Source: Planctomycetia bacterium (lineage in GTDB: Bacteria; Planctomycetota; Planctomycetia; Gemmatales; Gemmataceae). Taken from it: 64,000 bases of DNA. This document shows positions 18,376 to 28,074 of the stretch, one piece after another (the stretch's first letter is position 1; each line of letters starts with the position of its first letter). A program made the position numbers and the translations under genes. A model generated the notes under the pieces. That model was not told where the DNA came from and searched no databases. It saw nothing but the letters and a program-made list of their open reading frames with translations. The stretch is taken from NCBI GenBank assembly GCA_005808665.1, contig SYLG01000096.1:1-64000 (forward strand), read 5' to 3'.

Positions 18376-18444
18376 CATGGGAGGATTTGTGCGGTTGGGG
18401 TACAATGGCATTACGGTTTCTTGTAAGGGGAAATGGTGGTCCTT

Positions 18445-19872
18445 ATGACAAATCCCTTTGGCCCCAATAGGCGTTCGTTTATAAGGCGATCCGGTTTGTC
18501 ACTGGGTTCGTTGGCATTGGCCCATTTATTAAACCCGAATTGGGCAACCCTTTCTTCCGAAGGGGTTTCACCCGATTTTTCTGCTGGCCCAAACGCCTTG
18601 CACCACCATCGACCCACCGCGGATGCGGTGATTTCCCTTTTTCAGCACGGTGGTCCCAGCCAAATGGATCTGTTTGATCCCAAACCCCATTTAACCAGAA
18701 TGGATGGCAAACCCTACCAGGGCGAATTGGAAGTACATTTCACAGGCCAAAAGGGGAATGTCCTGGCTTCGCCCTTCCGGTTTCACAAAAGGGGGCAATC
18801 GGGTATCGAGTTGAGTGAACTCCTGCCCCACACATCGGGGATTGTTGATGAAATGACCCTGATCCGGTCGGTGGTCACCGAATCGGTAGACCACGAATCG
18901 GCCCTTAGGCTCATTCACAGTGGCAGGTTTCAGGCAGGTGACCCGTCCTGGGGATCCTGGGTGACCTATGGATTAGGTTCTGCCAATCAGAATCTTCCTG
19001 CCTATGTGGTCCTTTCGGATCCGGGAGGCCTTCCCGTTGATGGGACAAGGAATTGGACCTCTGGTTGGCTTCCGGCACTCTATCAGGGAACCGCTTTTCG
19101 GCCGGGACCCAATCCGGTAGCCAACCTGGCCACTCCTGCCGACCTGAGTCCCCTTTTGCGAAAAAATCAAATGCGTTTGCTGGAAAAATTCAACCGCGAA
19201 CATTTGGGTCGGCATCCCCAAAATGCGGAATTACAATCGCGCATCGCCAATTTTGAAACCGCCGCAAGAATGCAAACCGCCGTCCCCGAGGCTCTCGACC
19301 TGAGCGGGGAAGATCAACCAACCAAAAAACTCTATGGCCTCGACAATCCGGAAACTGCGGAATACGGGACCAGGTGCCTGATTGCCAGAAGACTGGTGGA
19401 GAGGGGTGTCCGTTTTGTCCAACTCTTTTTGGCTGGCCAGCCTTGGGACACCCATAGTGGAAACGCTGCGGCCCTTAAGGGGCTTTGCGCCCGAACCGAC
19501 CAGCCCAGTGCTGCCCTTGTTCATGACCTCAAACAGCGTGGACTATTAGAGAGGACGATGGTCCTTTGGGGAGGCGAATTTGGCAGGCTACCCATTTCCC
19601 AAGGAAAGGATGGTCGCGACCACAACCGCCACGCAAACTCCCTCTGGATTGCCGGGGGAGGGTTCAAAAAAGGGTATTGCCATGGAAAAACCGACGATCT
19701 GGGGTACAAAGCCGTGGAAAATGTGGTCACGGTTCATGACCTGCATGCAACCCTGTTGCACACCTTGGGCCTCGATCACAAACGCTTGACCTATCCCCAA
19801 GATGGCCGCCCGGGTAGTTTGACGGACATTGTGGTAACCAAAGCGGAGGTGGTCCGTGGACTTTTGGCCTAA
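18445..19872 (+). CDS. DUF1501 exported protein
   Basis: About 475 residues from ATG at 18445. The N-terminus has a twin-arginine signal (RRSFIRRSGLSLGSLALAHL). The body belongs to the DUF1501 family, which is related to the alkaline phosphatase/sulfatase superfamily: VISLFQHGGPSQMDLFDPKP near the start, a central RGVRFVQLFLAGQPWDTHS, and GRDHNRHANSLWIAGGGFKKG near the end. The paired arrangement with a PSCyt-DUF1553 gene is a hallmark of planctomycetes, and the two proteins probably work together outside the cytoplasm. Activity and substrate are unknown. Confidence 0.9.
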   Translation: MTNPFGPNRRSFIRRSGLSLGSLALAHLLNPNWATLSSEGVSPDFSAGPNALHHHRPTADAVISLFQHGGPSQMDLFDPKPHLTRMDGKPYQGELEVHFTGQKGNVLASPFRFHKRGQSGIELSELLPHTSGIVDEMTLIRSVVTESVDHESALRLIHSGRFQAGDPSWGSWVTYGLGSANQNLPAYVVLSDPGGLPVDGTRNWTSGWLPALYQGTAFRPGPNPVANLATPADLSPLLRKNQMRLLEKFNREHLGRHPQNAELQSRIANFETAARMQTAVPEALDLSGEDQPTKKLYGLDNPETAEYGTRCLIARRLVERGVRFVQLFLAGQPWDTHSGNAAALKGLCARTDQPSAALVHDLKQRGLLERTMVLWGGEFGRLPISQGKDGRDHNRHANSLWIAGGGFKKGYCHGKTDDLGYKAVENVVTVHDLHATLLHTLGLDHKRLTYPQDGRPGSLTDIVVTKAEVVRGLLA

Positions 19873-20014
19873 GTGGTTTTTCCAATCCAGGCGGGGATTG
19901 GATTTTCAAAGGCCTTGAGAGCCATTCGGGATGGGTGCCTGATTGGGATTTGACCGACATGGTCCCGTTCGAAAAACGATTTCGGTTTCATTCGTTGAAA
20001 AAGGGAGCAAGCAA

Positions 20015-20998
20015 ATGAACCGCAAAGGGTTTACCCTCATCGAACTTTTGGTGGTGATCGCCATCATCGCCGTACTCATTGGCCTCCTTTTGCCTGCCGT
20101 CCAAAAGGTCCGTGAATCCGCCAATCGAATGAGTTGCCAGAACAACCTGAAGCAAATTGGGGTTGCCCTTCACAACCATGTGAGTTCCATGGGGACCTTT
20201 CCTTGTGCATCGGAAATGCCGCGTGGGCAACTTAGCCAACCATGGTCTGCCCACGCACGATTACTGCCCTATTTGGAGCAGGAAAACCTTGCCAAACTGG
20301 TCGATTGGGGAACCACCCGAAACGATTTTCGGACCCGGCCGGATGTTGCCAAAATGCGCATTGCCTCGTTTATGTGCCCAAGCGAGATCAACGATCGAGC
20401 TCGTGTCACGGCCAATATAACCTATTACCCCAACAACTACTCCTTTGCACAGGGAACATGGTTTGTCTATGATCCCGCCACCGGGGCCTATGGCGATGGG
20501 GCATTCGCCCCCAATTTCAAAGCACGGCCTGGGGATATCCTTGACGGACTCAGTAATACCCTGGGTGCAACAGAAAACAAGGCCTACCAGCCTAATGTTT
20601 GGGACACTCTGTTGCCTGCCACGCTCAATACCTCCCCTCCCGCCACACCCGCGGCCGCACTTGCCTTCCTCGGGTCGGGTACCTTTGATTCCAATGGTCA
20701 CACGGAATGGGTCGAGGGCGATGTTCACGAAACGGGAATCACAACCACCTTTACTCCCAATTCCAAAGTTCCCTACACAATAGGTGGCCAAACCTACGAC
20801 ATCGACATCACCTCCATGCGCGATGGAGAATCACTTACCGCCCCTACCTATGGAGCCATCACCGCTCGCAGCTATCACCCGGCGGTGGTGAATGCCTTGT
20901 ACATGGATGGGTCTGTCCGCTTGGTTACCCACGCCATTAGCCTTACCAATTGGCGGGCGATGGGAACCAGGGCGAGCGGCGACATAAGCACGGATTGA
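20015..20998 (+). CDS. DUF1559 prepilin-like protein
   Basis: About 327 residues from ATG at 20015, chosen for AGGGAG upstream and because it puts the type IV prepilin signal at the start: MNRKGFTLIELLVVIAIIAV. The Gly-Phe junction and Glu at +5 are the prepilin peptidase recognition pattern. A conserved NRMSCQNNLKQIGVALHN follows, and the C-terminus has the H-x-G-type motif YHPAVVNALYMDGSVRLV of DUF1559. Such proteins are present in dozens of copies in planctomycetes and are thought to be pseudopilin-like surface or secretion components. The specific role is unknown. Confidence 0.9.
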   Translation: MNRKGFTLIELLVVIAIIAVLIGLLLPAVQKVRESANRMSCQNNLKQIGVALHNHVSSMGTFPCASEMPRGQLSQPWSAHARLLPYLEQENLAKLVDWGTTRNDFRTRPDVAKMRIASFMCPSEINDRARVTANITYYPNNYSFAQGTWFVYDPATGAYGDGAFAPNFKARPGDILDGLSNTLGATENKAYQPNVWDTLLPATLNTSPPATPAAALAFLGSGTFDSNGHTEWVEGDVHETGITTTFTPNSKVPYTIGGQTYDIDITSMRDGESLTAPTYGAITARSYHPAVVNALYMDGSVRLVTHAISLTNWRAMGTRASGDISTD

Positions 20999-21000
20999 TC

Positions 21001-21435
21001 ATGCAAAAAGGCCCCACCGATTCCATTGGCATTCCATGGCTTCCCATTTTGGGAGGATGTGTGGGTTTTATTTTGTTGGTTGGCCTTGGGCTTTGGTGGA
21101 TGGCCCCGCCGGTTACTCCTCAGCCAGATGTAGCTGGCAAGGAAGTCGCCTTTGCCTTTCTGGACCTCCTTCGGCAAGGAAAATCTGCGGAAGCGTGGCA
21201 GGGGAGTTCCGCTGAATTCAAATCGTTTATGGGTCGAGAAAATCTTTCGGCCTGGGCCAAAAAAACTCCTGCCCTTCGCGAAAAACCGGAATTTATCTCC
21301 ATGGAAAAGACCAATCTCAATGGCCTCGACCGATCTGTTTTCACCTTTCGCACTCCAAAAACCATGAAAAAAATCCAGATCACCCTTGCTCCTGAACTTG
21401 GTACATTCCGGGTCGAGCATCTTGCCGTGGAATGA
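21001..21435 (+). CDS. Small membrane-anchored hypothetical protein
   Basis: About 144 residues from ATG at 21001, two bases after the DUF1559 stop, so probably co-translated with it. A single membrane helix (ILGGCVGFILLVGLGLWWM) is followed by a domain in which EVAFAFLDLLRQGKSAEAW resembles the start of small NTF2-like (DUF3887/DUF4864-type) folds. No catalytic motif is visible. The tight spacing suggests it serves the DUF1559 pseudopilin, perhaps as an assembly accessory, but this is inference from position only. Confidence 0.65.
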   Translation: MQKGPTDSIGIPWLPILGGCVGFILLVGLGLWWMAPPVTPQPDVAGKEVAFAFLDLLRQGKSAEAWQGSSAEFKSFMGRENLSAWAKKTPALREKPEFISMEKTNLNGLDRSVFTFRTPKTMKKIQITLAPELGTFRVEHLAVE

Positions 21436-21523
21436 AACGATTCATTGGTCCATTTTTGTTTCTCTGTGGGGATCTCATTCGCCTGGCTCAATGTCCTACC
21501 AATAAAGGAGGTTTTGGTTTCGC

Positions 21524-23386
21524 ATGAAATTCCTGATCATCCCCGTTTTGTCCTTGGTTTTAGGTCCTTTGGTACTTCTTGCAAAGGGTCCTGAAAAGGA
21601 CCTTCCCCTGCCGGGTAAAGTGTTTCCCGTGGCAGGGCATTCCGCCTTCCTCATCCCTGCAAAAACCACCACCGTCACCCAGGAGAAACCATGGGTTTGG
21701 TATGCCCCTACCCTGAAAGGGTTACCGGGCAGGGAGGAGCGTTGGATGTTCGACCGTTTTCTCGAAGCAGGAATCAGTATTGCCGGGATTGATGTGGGGG
21801 AATCGTATGGGAGTCCTACGGGAAACAAGCTTTATTCCCGGTTTCACAAAGAGATGACTGTTCTGCATAACCTTGCCGAAAAACCGGTGCTTTTGGGGCG
21901 AAGTCGGGGAGGTTTGATGACCCTTTCCTGGGCTACCGAAAACCCAAATAAGGTTGGGGCTTTTGCCGGAATCTATCCCGTGTGTAACCTCAGCAGCTAT
22001 CCGGGAATTACCACCGCTTCCGGCGCCTTTGACCTAAAGCCCGGGGAATTGCATTTGCGTCTGAAGGAATTCAATCCCATTGACAAACTGCAGGGATTGG
22101 CCAAGGCGGGAGTACCACTCTTTGCTATTCATGGAGATGTCGATAGGGTGGTTCCGCTGGAAGCCAATTCGGGACGGATGAAGGATACTTACCGGGCCCT
22201 TGGGGGCACCATGGAATTGGTGATTCCCAAAGGCCAAGGCCACAATATGTGGTCCGGTTTTTTTGAATCCAGGGAATTGGTGGACTTTGTGATAAACCAT
22301 GCCCGGCAAAAACTTACCCTCAGTTGTCCGCTGGATTACCAAGTGACCCAACGGACAACCAAATCCCAAGGCACCATTCCTATCCGGGGAAATGGGGACA
22401 TTGCCACTAACACAAAGGCTTGGGTTGAGGCCCGGATTTTTGTGGACGAAAAACCGAATGAGTGGCAACAAATTGCCCAATGGAATTCCAAAGGAAATTG
22501 GGAGGGGAGTTTGCAGGCCCCCGCCGGAGGTTGGCATCGCCTGGAAATTCGCCTCAAAGTCAAGGATGCTATCCTGGCCCAAACCGTGGTCGAACATGTC
22601 GGTATCGGGGAAATATTTGTGGTTGCTGGGCAGTCCAACTCGGCGAATTATGGGGAACAAAGACTGAAACCGGAAAGTGGAAAAGTAGTAGCGTTTAATG
22701 GCAAAAGCTGGCAAATGGCCAACGATCCGCAACCCGGGTCAGGAGGGGAGGGGGGGAGTTTTTTGCCGCCTTTTGGCGATAGGATTCAGTCCTCGTTTGA
22801 TGTGCCTGTCGGTTTGGTTTCTTGCGGAGTGGGTGCCACCAGCGTGCGCGAATGGTTGCCCACGGGTCATTCTTTTCCCCAGCCACCAACCCTCCTTGGG
22901 AATGTATTCCAACGGGCCAACGGCGATTGGGAAAGCAAGGGAGACCTGTTTGAAAGGCTCTGTTTAAACATGAAACAACTTGGCCCGCACGGTTTTCGGG
23001 CGGTTCTTTGGCATCAGGGAGAAAGTGATGCCAATCAGGCCAACCCGATGAGGACCCTGCCCGGCAAATCCTATCGCCAAATTTTGGAATCGATCATCAA
23101 ACAATCCAGGAAAAAGGTCGGATGGGAGGTCCCATGGTTTGTCGCCCAAGCGACCTATCATGTCCCTGGGGATGAATCTTCCCCGGATATTCGCGATGCT
23201 CAAAATTCCCTTTGGAAAAGTGGTGTCGCCCTGGAGGGGCCCGATACGGATTCCCTAAAGGGGTTGCTTCGGGAAAACATGGGAAAAGGTGTTCATTTCA
23301 GCGGCTCGGGCCAACAGGCGCATGGCGCCCTTTGGGCCGAAAAGGTCACGCCATGGCTAAAGGACCAAATAAAAGTGGATAAATGA
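21524..23386 (+). CDS. Secreted double esterase: alpha/beta hydrolase fused to a SASA (sialate O-acetylesterase-like) domain
   Basis: 620 residues with a signal peptide. AAGGAGG lies upstream of the ATG. Residues ~30-260 form an alpha/beta hydrolase with nucleophile elbow GRSRGG, a late Asp (HGDVDRVV) and His (GQGHNMW). Residues ~265-360 form a beta-sandwich linker. Residues ~360-620 form an SGNH/SASA domain with the oxyanion motif VVAGQSNSAN and the catalytic block LWHQGESDAN; SASA enzymes remove acetyl groups from sialic acids or other carbohydrates. Two different ester-cleaving active sites in one exported protein suggest deacylation of a decorated polysaccharide. The nearby DapA-family and MFS genes could handle the released acid sugar. 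Confidence 0.8.
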   Translation: MKFLIIPVLSLVLGPLVLLAKGPEKDLPLPGKVFPVAGHSAFLIPAKTTTVTQEKPWVWYAPTLKGLPGREERWMFDRFLEAGISIAGIDVGESYGSPTGNKLYSRFHKEMTVLHNLAEKPVLLGRSRGGLMTLSWATENPNKVGAFAGIYPVCNLSSYPGITTASGAFDLKPGELHLRLKEFNPIDKLQGLAKAGVPLFAIHGDVDRVVPLEANSGRMKDTYRALGGTMELVIPKGQGHNMWSGFFESRELVDFVINHARQKLTLSCPLDYQVTQRTTKSQGTIPIRGNGDIATNTKAWVEARIFVDEKPNEWQQIAQWNSKGNWEGSLQAPAGGWHRLEIRLKVKDAILAQTVVEHVGIGEIFVVAGQSNSANYGEQRLKPESGKVVAFNGKSWQMANDPQPGSGGEGGSFLPPFGDRIQSSFDVPVGLVSCGVGATSVREWLPTGHSFPQPPTLLGNVFQRANGDWESKGDLFERLCLNMKQLGPHGFRAVLWHQGESDANQANPMRTLPGKSYRQILESIIKQSRKKVGWEVPWFVAQATYHVPGDESSPDIRDAQNSLWKSGVALEGPDTDSLKGLLRENMGKGVHFSGSGQQAHGALWAEKVTPWLKDQIKVDK

Positions 23387-23424
23387 TGGTGCGGTTTTCC
23401 CTTTACCTTTTCCTGTCCAAACCC

Positions 23425-24306
23425 TTAAATCAACCCTGCCAAACCAAGGGCTTCCCTAAGTTTGGGGATTTTATCCGGCCCCACCAACGCAACTGGTGAC
23501 CTGCAGGGACCAATGGACCGCCCAAGCTCCCGAAGGGCGGATTTCACTCCCCCCGGGGCAGTCCCCAAAGTCAACGCCATCCGCAGAGGATGAAGCTTTG
23601 CCTGGGCCGCTTTGGACGCTTCGAGGTCTCCCGCCCGGAAGGACTCATAGATTTCAACAAGCAACCTCGGAGCAATATTGCAAGTCGCAGGAACCGCACC
23701 ACTGGCACCCATTTGCAAAGCGGAAAAAATCAAGGTATCTCTCCCTTGGAGGACTACAAAATCCTTGGGAACAGCCCTCAGGATTTCGATGGTGGTCTGC
23801 AAATCGCCACTGGAATCCTTGATCCCCACGATGTTCCGGATTTTTGCAAGCTTTGCACAAGTATCGGGATCAATCTTCAGTCCACCACAGGTCACCGGGT
23901 TACTGTAAAGCAACACCGGCAGGCTGGTGGATTCGGCAATCCGTTTGTAATGGTCATGGATTTCGTTCTGATTGGGCATGATGAAATAAGGAGTAATAAC
24001 CGAAACACCATCGACCCCTTCCATTTCCGCCATTTTGGTGAGGCGCTCGGCTTCCCGGGTGGTTTCCGCGCCTGTGCCTGCAAAAACAGGAACCCTCTTG
24101 CCCACTTTCTCCACGGCAAAGGCCATCACCTTCTGTTTTTCCATCTCGTCCAAAGCGTAAAATTCGCTGTTGGTTCCAAGGACAAAGATGCCATGGACAC
24201 CGGCTTCGATCTGGGTTTCGATAAACGACCCCAATCGTTCCAAATCAAGATCCTCGTTGTCCTTGAATGGTGTCGCAAGGGGTGGTATGATTCCATGAAA
24301 ACGCAT
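23425..24306 (-). CDS. DapA/NanA-family lyase or dehydratase
   Basis: About 293 residues from ATG at 24306 (CAGGA upstream). It shows the family hallmarks: PPLATPFKDNEDLD at the start, GTNSEFYALDEMEK in place of the usual GTTGE loop, the tyrosine in VLLYSNPV, and the Schiff-base lysine in IVGIKDSSGD. Members make dihydrodipicolinate or cleave N-acetylneuraminate, 2-keto-3-deoxy sugar acids and similar compounds. The absence of the canonical GTTGE loop argues against lysine-pathway DapA and for a catabolic aldolase or dehydratase. It ends a minus-strand cluster with a PhyH oxygenase, an MFS transporter, an acyltransferase and a DUF1080 protein. Substrate unknown. Confidence 0.78.
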   Translation of the reverse strand: MRFHGIIPPLATPFKDNEDLDLERLGSFIETQIEAGVHGIFVLGTNSEFYALDEMEKQKVMAFAVEKVGKRVPVFAGTGAETTREAERLTKMAEMEGVDGVSVITPYFIMPNQNEIHDHYKRIAESTSLPVLLYSNPVTCGGLKIDPDTCAKLAKIRNIVGIKDSSGDLQTTIEILRAVPKDFVVLQGRDTLIFSALQMGASGAVPATCNIAPRLLVEIYESFRAGDLEASKAAQAKLHPLRMALTLGTAPGGVKSALRELGRSIGPCRSPVALVGPDKIPKLREALGLAGLI

Positions 24307-24338
24307 GATGTTTCCTGTTTCAAAGGGGGGTAGCACAT

Positions 24339-25229
24339 CTAACCCACCGGAAAAAGCCTTGGAAAAAAACGGCCACCCAGTTCGGTTCCCTGGGGAATCG
24401 TGTCCACACCTTTCAGCAAGGGTTCATGGGTATCCGATTGGGTACCCCCCCGAAAGAAATTGAGGACGGTGGCCCGGCGAGAACGGTCGGTGGAATTGGC
24501 AAAACTGCCATGGATCAAAAGGGGGTGGTGAAAACTGATATGCCCTTTTTTCAGTTCAATGGCCTTTGGGTTTTCCATTGCCTGCATCTGCTCCGGGCTC
24601 AACACTTCCTTGATAGCCTCCATATTTCCCGCCAACCCGGTGATCGGCAACAGATCCCATTGGTGGCTACCGGGTATGTATTGCAGACAACCATTGTCCA
24701 CAGTGGCATCTTCAAGGGCGATCCAGCAGGTAAGGTGTCCCATCGGTTTGGTCCGGGTCCAATACGAATAATCCTGATGCCAAGCCACCACCCCCCCATG
24801 GCGGGCGGGTTTGCAAAACAGTTGGTCATGCCAAAAATGGACCGGACCATCGAGAAGTTGACTGGCTCGGACAGCAATCATTGGATTCCAAACGAGGTCA
24901 TGGAATGCCGGGGTGATCCGCCATGCCCCCAAGGCGTGGAAAAGGATACGGTTGGGATCCGTCGATTCATTGGTGTGGAATTCATGGAAAAGGGAATTTC
25001 CCGGATGATTTGGGTCCATGATTGGGGCCAATTCTTCCACCAGGCGATCCGCCTGAACATCGGTTAGCCCCCGCATTCCCGAAACGAAGCCAAACTGGTG
25101 AAAATGTTCGATCTGCTCCACCGAAAGACAAAAGGGATTATTGTCCGTAGCGGGCATTTTGTCAAAAAGATCAGTGATCGGGCCAGAAAAATGCGAAAGG
25201 TCCTCAACCGGTTTGGGTGGTTCGTTCAT
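24339..25229 (-). CDS. Phytanoyl-CoA dioxygenase (PhyH) family protein
   Basis: 296 residues. The double-stranded beta-helix of Fe(II)/2-oxoglutarate oxygenases is indicated by the iron-binding HxD motif in VVAWHQDYSYW, the distal histidine in HHPLLIHGSFANS and the following arginine that binds 2-oxoglutarate (RSRRATVLNFF). PhyH relatives hydroxylate fatty acyl chains, sugars, ectoine or secondary metabolites. The gene sits 32 bases upstream of the DapA-like gene on the same strand and 110 bases after the MFS gene, so it probably modifies the imported compound. The exact substrate cannot be inferred. Confidence 0.83.
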   Translation of the reverse strand: MNEPPKPVEDLSHFSGPITDLFDKMPATDNNPFCLSVEQIEHFHQFGFVSGMRGLTDVQADRLVEELAPIMDPNHPGNSLFHEFHTNESTDPNRILFHALGAWRITPAFHDLVWNPMIAVRASQLLDGPVHFWHDQLFCKPARHGGVVAWHQDYSYWTRTKPMGHLTCWIALEDATVDNGCLQYIPGSHQWDLLPITGLAGNMEAIKEVLSPEQMQAMENPKAIELKKGHISFHHPLLIHGSFANSTDRSRRATVLNFFRGGTQSDTHEPLLKGVDTIPQGTELGGRFFPRLFPVG

Positions 25230-25338
25230 CGTTTGAATCTCTCTGCACTACATGAGCCGGAAAGGTCAGTCTATCCCATCCGGAAAACGGGGCCATGACC
25301 ATGGAGACCATTGCCTTCGTTCGCCAAAAATCAAAAAC

Positions 25339-26649
25339 CTAATCCGTTGGGGAGGGTTCAAGGCTGTCCAATTCCTCCTCCCTTTTGTGTTCAGGAAGGC
25401 CAAATGCGGCGAGGATGGCGGGAATGAAGAGCAGGCTCGAATACATAAGCGCCGTCCGTTGATCCATGGAAATCACCCCAAAAACAATGGTACCCGTCGC
25501 CGCGGCGATCCGCCCAATGTTGTAGCAAAAGCCGGCCCCGGTCGTTCGCAAAAGGGTTGGGAAAAGGGGGGGCAAATACATGGTGAAAAGCCCGAATACA
25601 CCTTGGGCAATTCCCATCCAGGTCAAAAGCCAAAAAGTGGTTTTTGCATCGCGGGGAATCCCATAAGTGACAAACATGCCGATAATGTAAGCCACGAAAA
25701 GGAGGATGATGGCCTTTCGATAGCCCAGAAACCGGGCCAAAATGGCCGCCGTAAAATTGCCCACCACCGCGATGAGGTTGATCAGCATAAACGCCCAGGC
25801 GACTTGGCGATCTTTTTCTGCTTGGTCCAAGGCCAGGATTTCAGGGAGGGACCGATAGTGTTGAATCGCCCAAAACTGGAACGCCCAATGGGCGGTGAGG
25901 CTAAAGCCGCAAACCAGAATGGTCAGGATCGTAATGCGGGCAAGAGATCCCTTGAAAAGGTCGGCTATGCCTGGGGTTACCTCATTTTTCGAAGCCTTGG
26001 ACCAATCGTCGGTTTCGGGCACATGGCGACGAATCCACAAAGTTAACAAAGCTGGAAATAGCCCAACAAGAAACAAGGCCCGGTCGTTAAAGTTTCCAAT
26101 GGAGAACCCATAAAAGGTAACATCCACCGGCAAAAGGGTTCGCGCCAGCCCGGCAATCGTAGCCAGAAAGACCCCAAGGTTGACCCCGGATTGGAGGACC
26201 GCAGCCAACCAGGGCCGCCATTTCGAAGGCCAGGTTTCCGATAATAGCGAGGCCCCCACCGCCCATTCTCCTCCGATCCCAAGGGCCGCAAGGAAACGAA
26301 AAATCAAAAGGTGCCACCACTCCGTGGCAAAGAAGGATAAGCCGGTAAATAGGGTGTAAGTGAGGATGGTAAGAATCAGGGCTTTGCTTCGTCCAAGGAT
26401 ATCCCCCAGGCGGCCAAAAAAGCCACCCCCGATGGCCCAACCGAAAAGAAAAGCGGCTTGAATGTAGCCCATTTTGGAACGGGCATCGGGGCTACCTACT
26501 TCAGAATGGGCCAATGCCGCCACAAACCCTGCCGCTACCAGGGTGTAAAGGTGCATATCCAGGCCGTCGAACATCCAGCCTAGCCAGGCAGCGGCTCCTG
26601 ATTTCCATTGTTGCCCGGAAATGTCACGCAGTTTGGGTTGGGATGCCAT
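25339..26649 (-). CDS. Major facilitator superfamily transporter (acid/sugar-acid type)
   Basis: About 436 residues from ATG at 26649. An in-frame extension to 26814 lacks a membrane segment and is not adopted. Twelve hydrophobic helices are readable. The MFS signature loops GRLGDILGRSKALI (loop 2-3) and LGIGGEWAVGASLLSETWP (helix 5) are typical of the NanT/AAHS-type proton symporters for sialic acid, aromatic acids or other carboxylates. It sits between an HGSNAT-like acyltransferase and a PhyH oxygenase and presumably imports the substrate of this locus. A sialic or uronic acid is compatible with the DapA-family neighbour but not shown. Confidence 0.85.
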   Translation of the reverse strand: MASQPKLRDISGQQWKSGAAAWLGWMFDGLDMHLYTLVAAGFVAALAHSEVGSPDARSKMGYIQAAFLFGWAIGGGFFGRLGDILGRSKALILTILTYTLFTGLSFFATEWWHLLIFRFLAALGIGGEWAVGASLLSETWPSKWRPWLAAVLQSGVNLGVFLATIAGLARTLLPVDVTFYGFSIGNFNDRALFLVGLFPALLTLWIRRHVPETDDWSKASKNEVTPGIADLFKGSLARITILTILVCGFSLTAHWAFQFWAIQHYRSLPEILALDQAEKDRQVAWAFMLINLIAVVGNFTAAILARFLGYRKAIILLFVAYIIGMFVTYGIPRDAKTTFWLLTWMGIAQGVFGLFTMYLPPLFPTLLRTTGAGFCYNIGRIAAATGTIVFGVISMDQRTALMYSSLLFIPAILAAFGLPEHKREEELDSLEPSPTD

Positions 26650-26883
26650 TGGTTTTTGGTTCGACTTGGGTGGGATGGTGGGAAACCTTTCCTGTGGTTT
26701 AGCAATCCTTGGGTCAAAGTCCTGCTTAAAAGGTCGTTTCCCAAAGCAAATTGTGGCCTTGCACCGGCCAAAGGATCCGATCCCCCTGGTTGGGCCAAAA
26801 TCAAACAGTGTCATTTGGGAAAGGTGCTTGGGAAAGGAGGCATAGCCCTCGACAAAAGGAAACCTGCCCTTAACGGAAAGGAG

Positions 26884-28017
26884 TTAAGCCTTAAAGTAGA
26901 TCTTTTTCGTGTGAAGCCACCAGGCAAGGCCCCAAAAAACCAAAAGGACGGAAACAGAACTTGCTATCGACAAACCTACCGCCCCCCACGGGCTCAGTCC
27001 CATGAGCGGTTGGATCCAGGGATTCACCAAATCCCGAACCCGGGGCCTCAGGAATTCGCTTCCTGCATAAAGGGCAATCGAATTCATCCCGGCGATGGCA
27101 AAGGGCCACGCCCAACTCCGAAGTCCCAAATCCTCGATCAGGCCATGAAAAACGGCCATGGCAATCAGGGTCCATCCGGCTGCAAAGAGGCAAAACGAGG
27201 GTGTCCAGATCCGCTTGACCGAAGGAATGACCAACCCCAGGGACCACCCCGCACCAAGGAGCAAAAGACCCGCCGCAAGCAAAAGGAGGCTTTTTCCCTT
27301 AAGCGGGGACAGGCGTAAAAACTCCCCCGTTAGGGCGCCCAACAAAAGCGTTGCCGAAGAGGGGAGAAAATTGAGGACAGCATAGCTCCCCTTGGGAGCA
27401 ATCAGCAGGTTGGGATAGCCCATCCGGGTGGTCCAGGCATGGATACTTTGGTCGATCCAACTACCGAGATTTTTGTCCTGGGCCCAAGGATCAATTCCCT
27501 GGATCCAGCCAAAAAGATAAAGGCCTCCCGAATAAATCAGAAGGGAAAGGACCACCCCTAACGCCATGGTCCGCCAACCGCCCCGCATAAAAAGGAAGGC
27601 AACGATGTAAGCCAGGGCGATTTGTTGAAGCACCCGGATGAATTGAAGCTGGACAATCTGTTTTCCCAGTGAATCGAGGCAAACACCGACAAGAATCAGG
27701 AGTGTGGCCCGTTTGAGGACATGACAAAATTGCTGCCCGAACGAATCACCTTTTTCGGTGCGGATCGCAAAGGCAAAGGGCATCGAAACACCCACCAAAA
27801 ACATGAAGGAAGGCTGGATCAGATCCCAAAGCGTCAGGCCAACCCAATCCCGGTGGCTCACTTGGTCCGCCAGCCACCCCCATGAGGGGTCCTTGGCCAG
27901 GCTACCCAGGCCCAACCCTCCCGAAATCAGCAAAAGCATGGTAAATCCGCGGTACGCATCAATCGAAAGGATGCGGGTGGATTTGGTTTCTACCGATGCA
28001 TTTTCAGGCTGGGTCAT
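26884..28017 (-). CDS. HGSNAT-like membrane acyltransferase (heparan-alpha-glucosaminide N-acetyltransferase homologue)
   Basis: About 377 residues from ATG at 28017 with AAGGAG eight bases upstream. Roughly ten membrane helices. The N-terminal RILSIDAYRGFTMLLLISGG and the loop HRDWVGLTLWDLIQPSFMF, with its conserved histidine, match the catalytic domain of heparan-alpha-glucosaminide N-acetyltransferase and the bacterial DUF5009 proteins; RVLQQIALAY is another family marker. In lysosomes the homologue transfers acetyl from cytosolic acetyl-CoA to glucosamine across the membrane. In this bacterium it may acetylate an amino sugar during polysaccharide breakdown or envelope modification. It is between a DUF1080 gene and the MFS transporter. 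Confidence 0.83.
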   Translation of the reverse strand: MTQPENASVETKSTRILSIDAYRGFTMLLLISGGLGLGSLAKDPSWGWLADQVSHRDWVGLTLWDLIQPSFMFLVGVSMPFAFAIRTEKGDSFGQQFCHVLKRATLLILVGVCLDSLGKQIVQLQFIRVLQQIALAYIVAFLFMRGGWRTMALGVVLSLLIYSGGLYLFGWIQGIDPWAQDKNLGSWIDQSIHAWTTRMGYPNLLIAPKGSYAVLNFLPSSATLLLGALTGEFLRLSPLKGKSLLLLAAGLLLLGAGWSLGLVIPSVKRIWTPSFCLFAAGWTLIAMAVFHGLIEDLGLRSWAWPFAIAGMNSIALYAGSEFLRPRVRDLVNPWIQPLMGLSPWGAVGLSIASSVSVLLVFWGLAWWLHTKKIYFKA

Positions 28018-28074
28018 CCTCCACACTCCTTAAAGGGGTAGGGTCATTCAATATCCTGGTTTAACGCCCGGTCC

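Noticed and set aside
24426-25067. A plus-strand frame opposite the PhyH gene
   Set aside because: The PhyH frame has the iron-binding motifs HxD and distal His; the antisense frame has no recognisable content.
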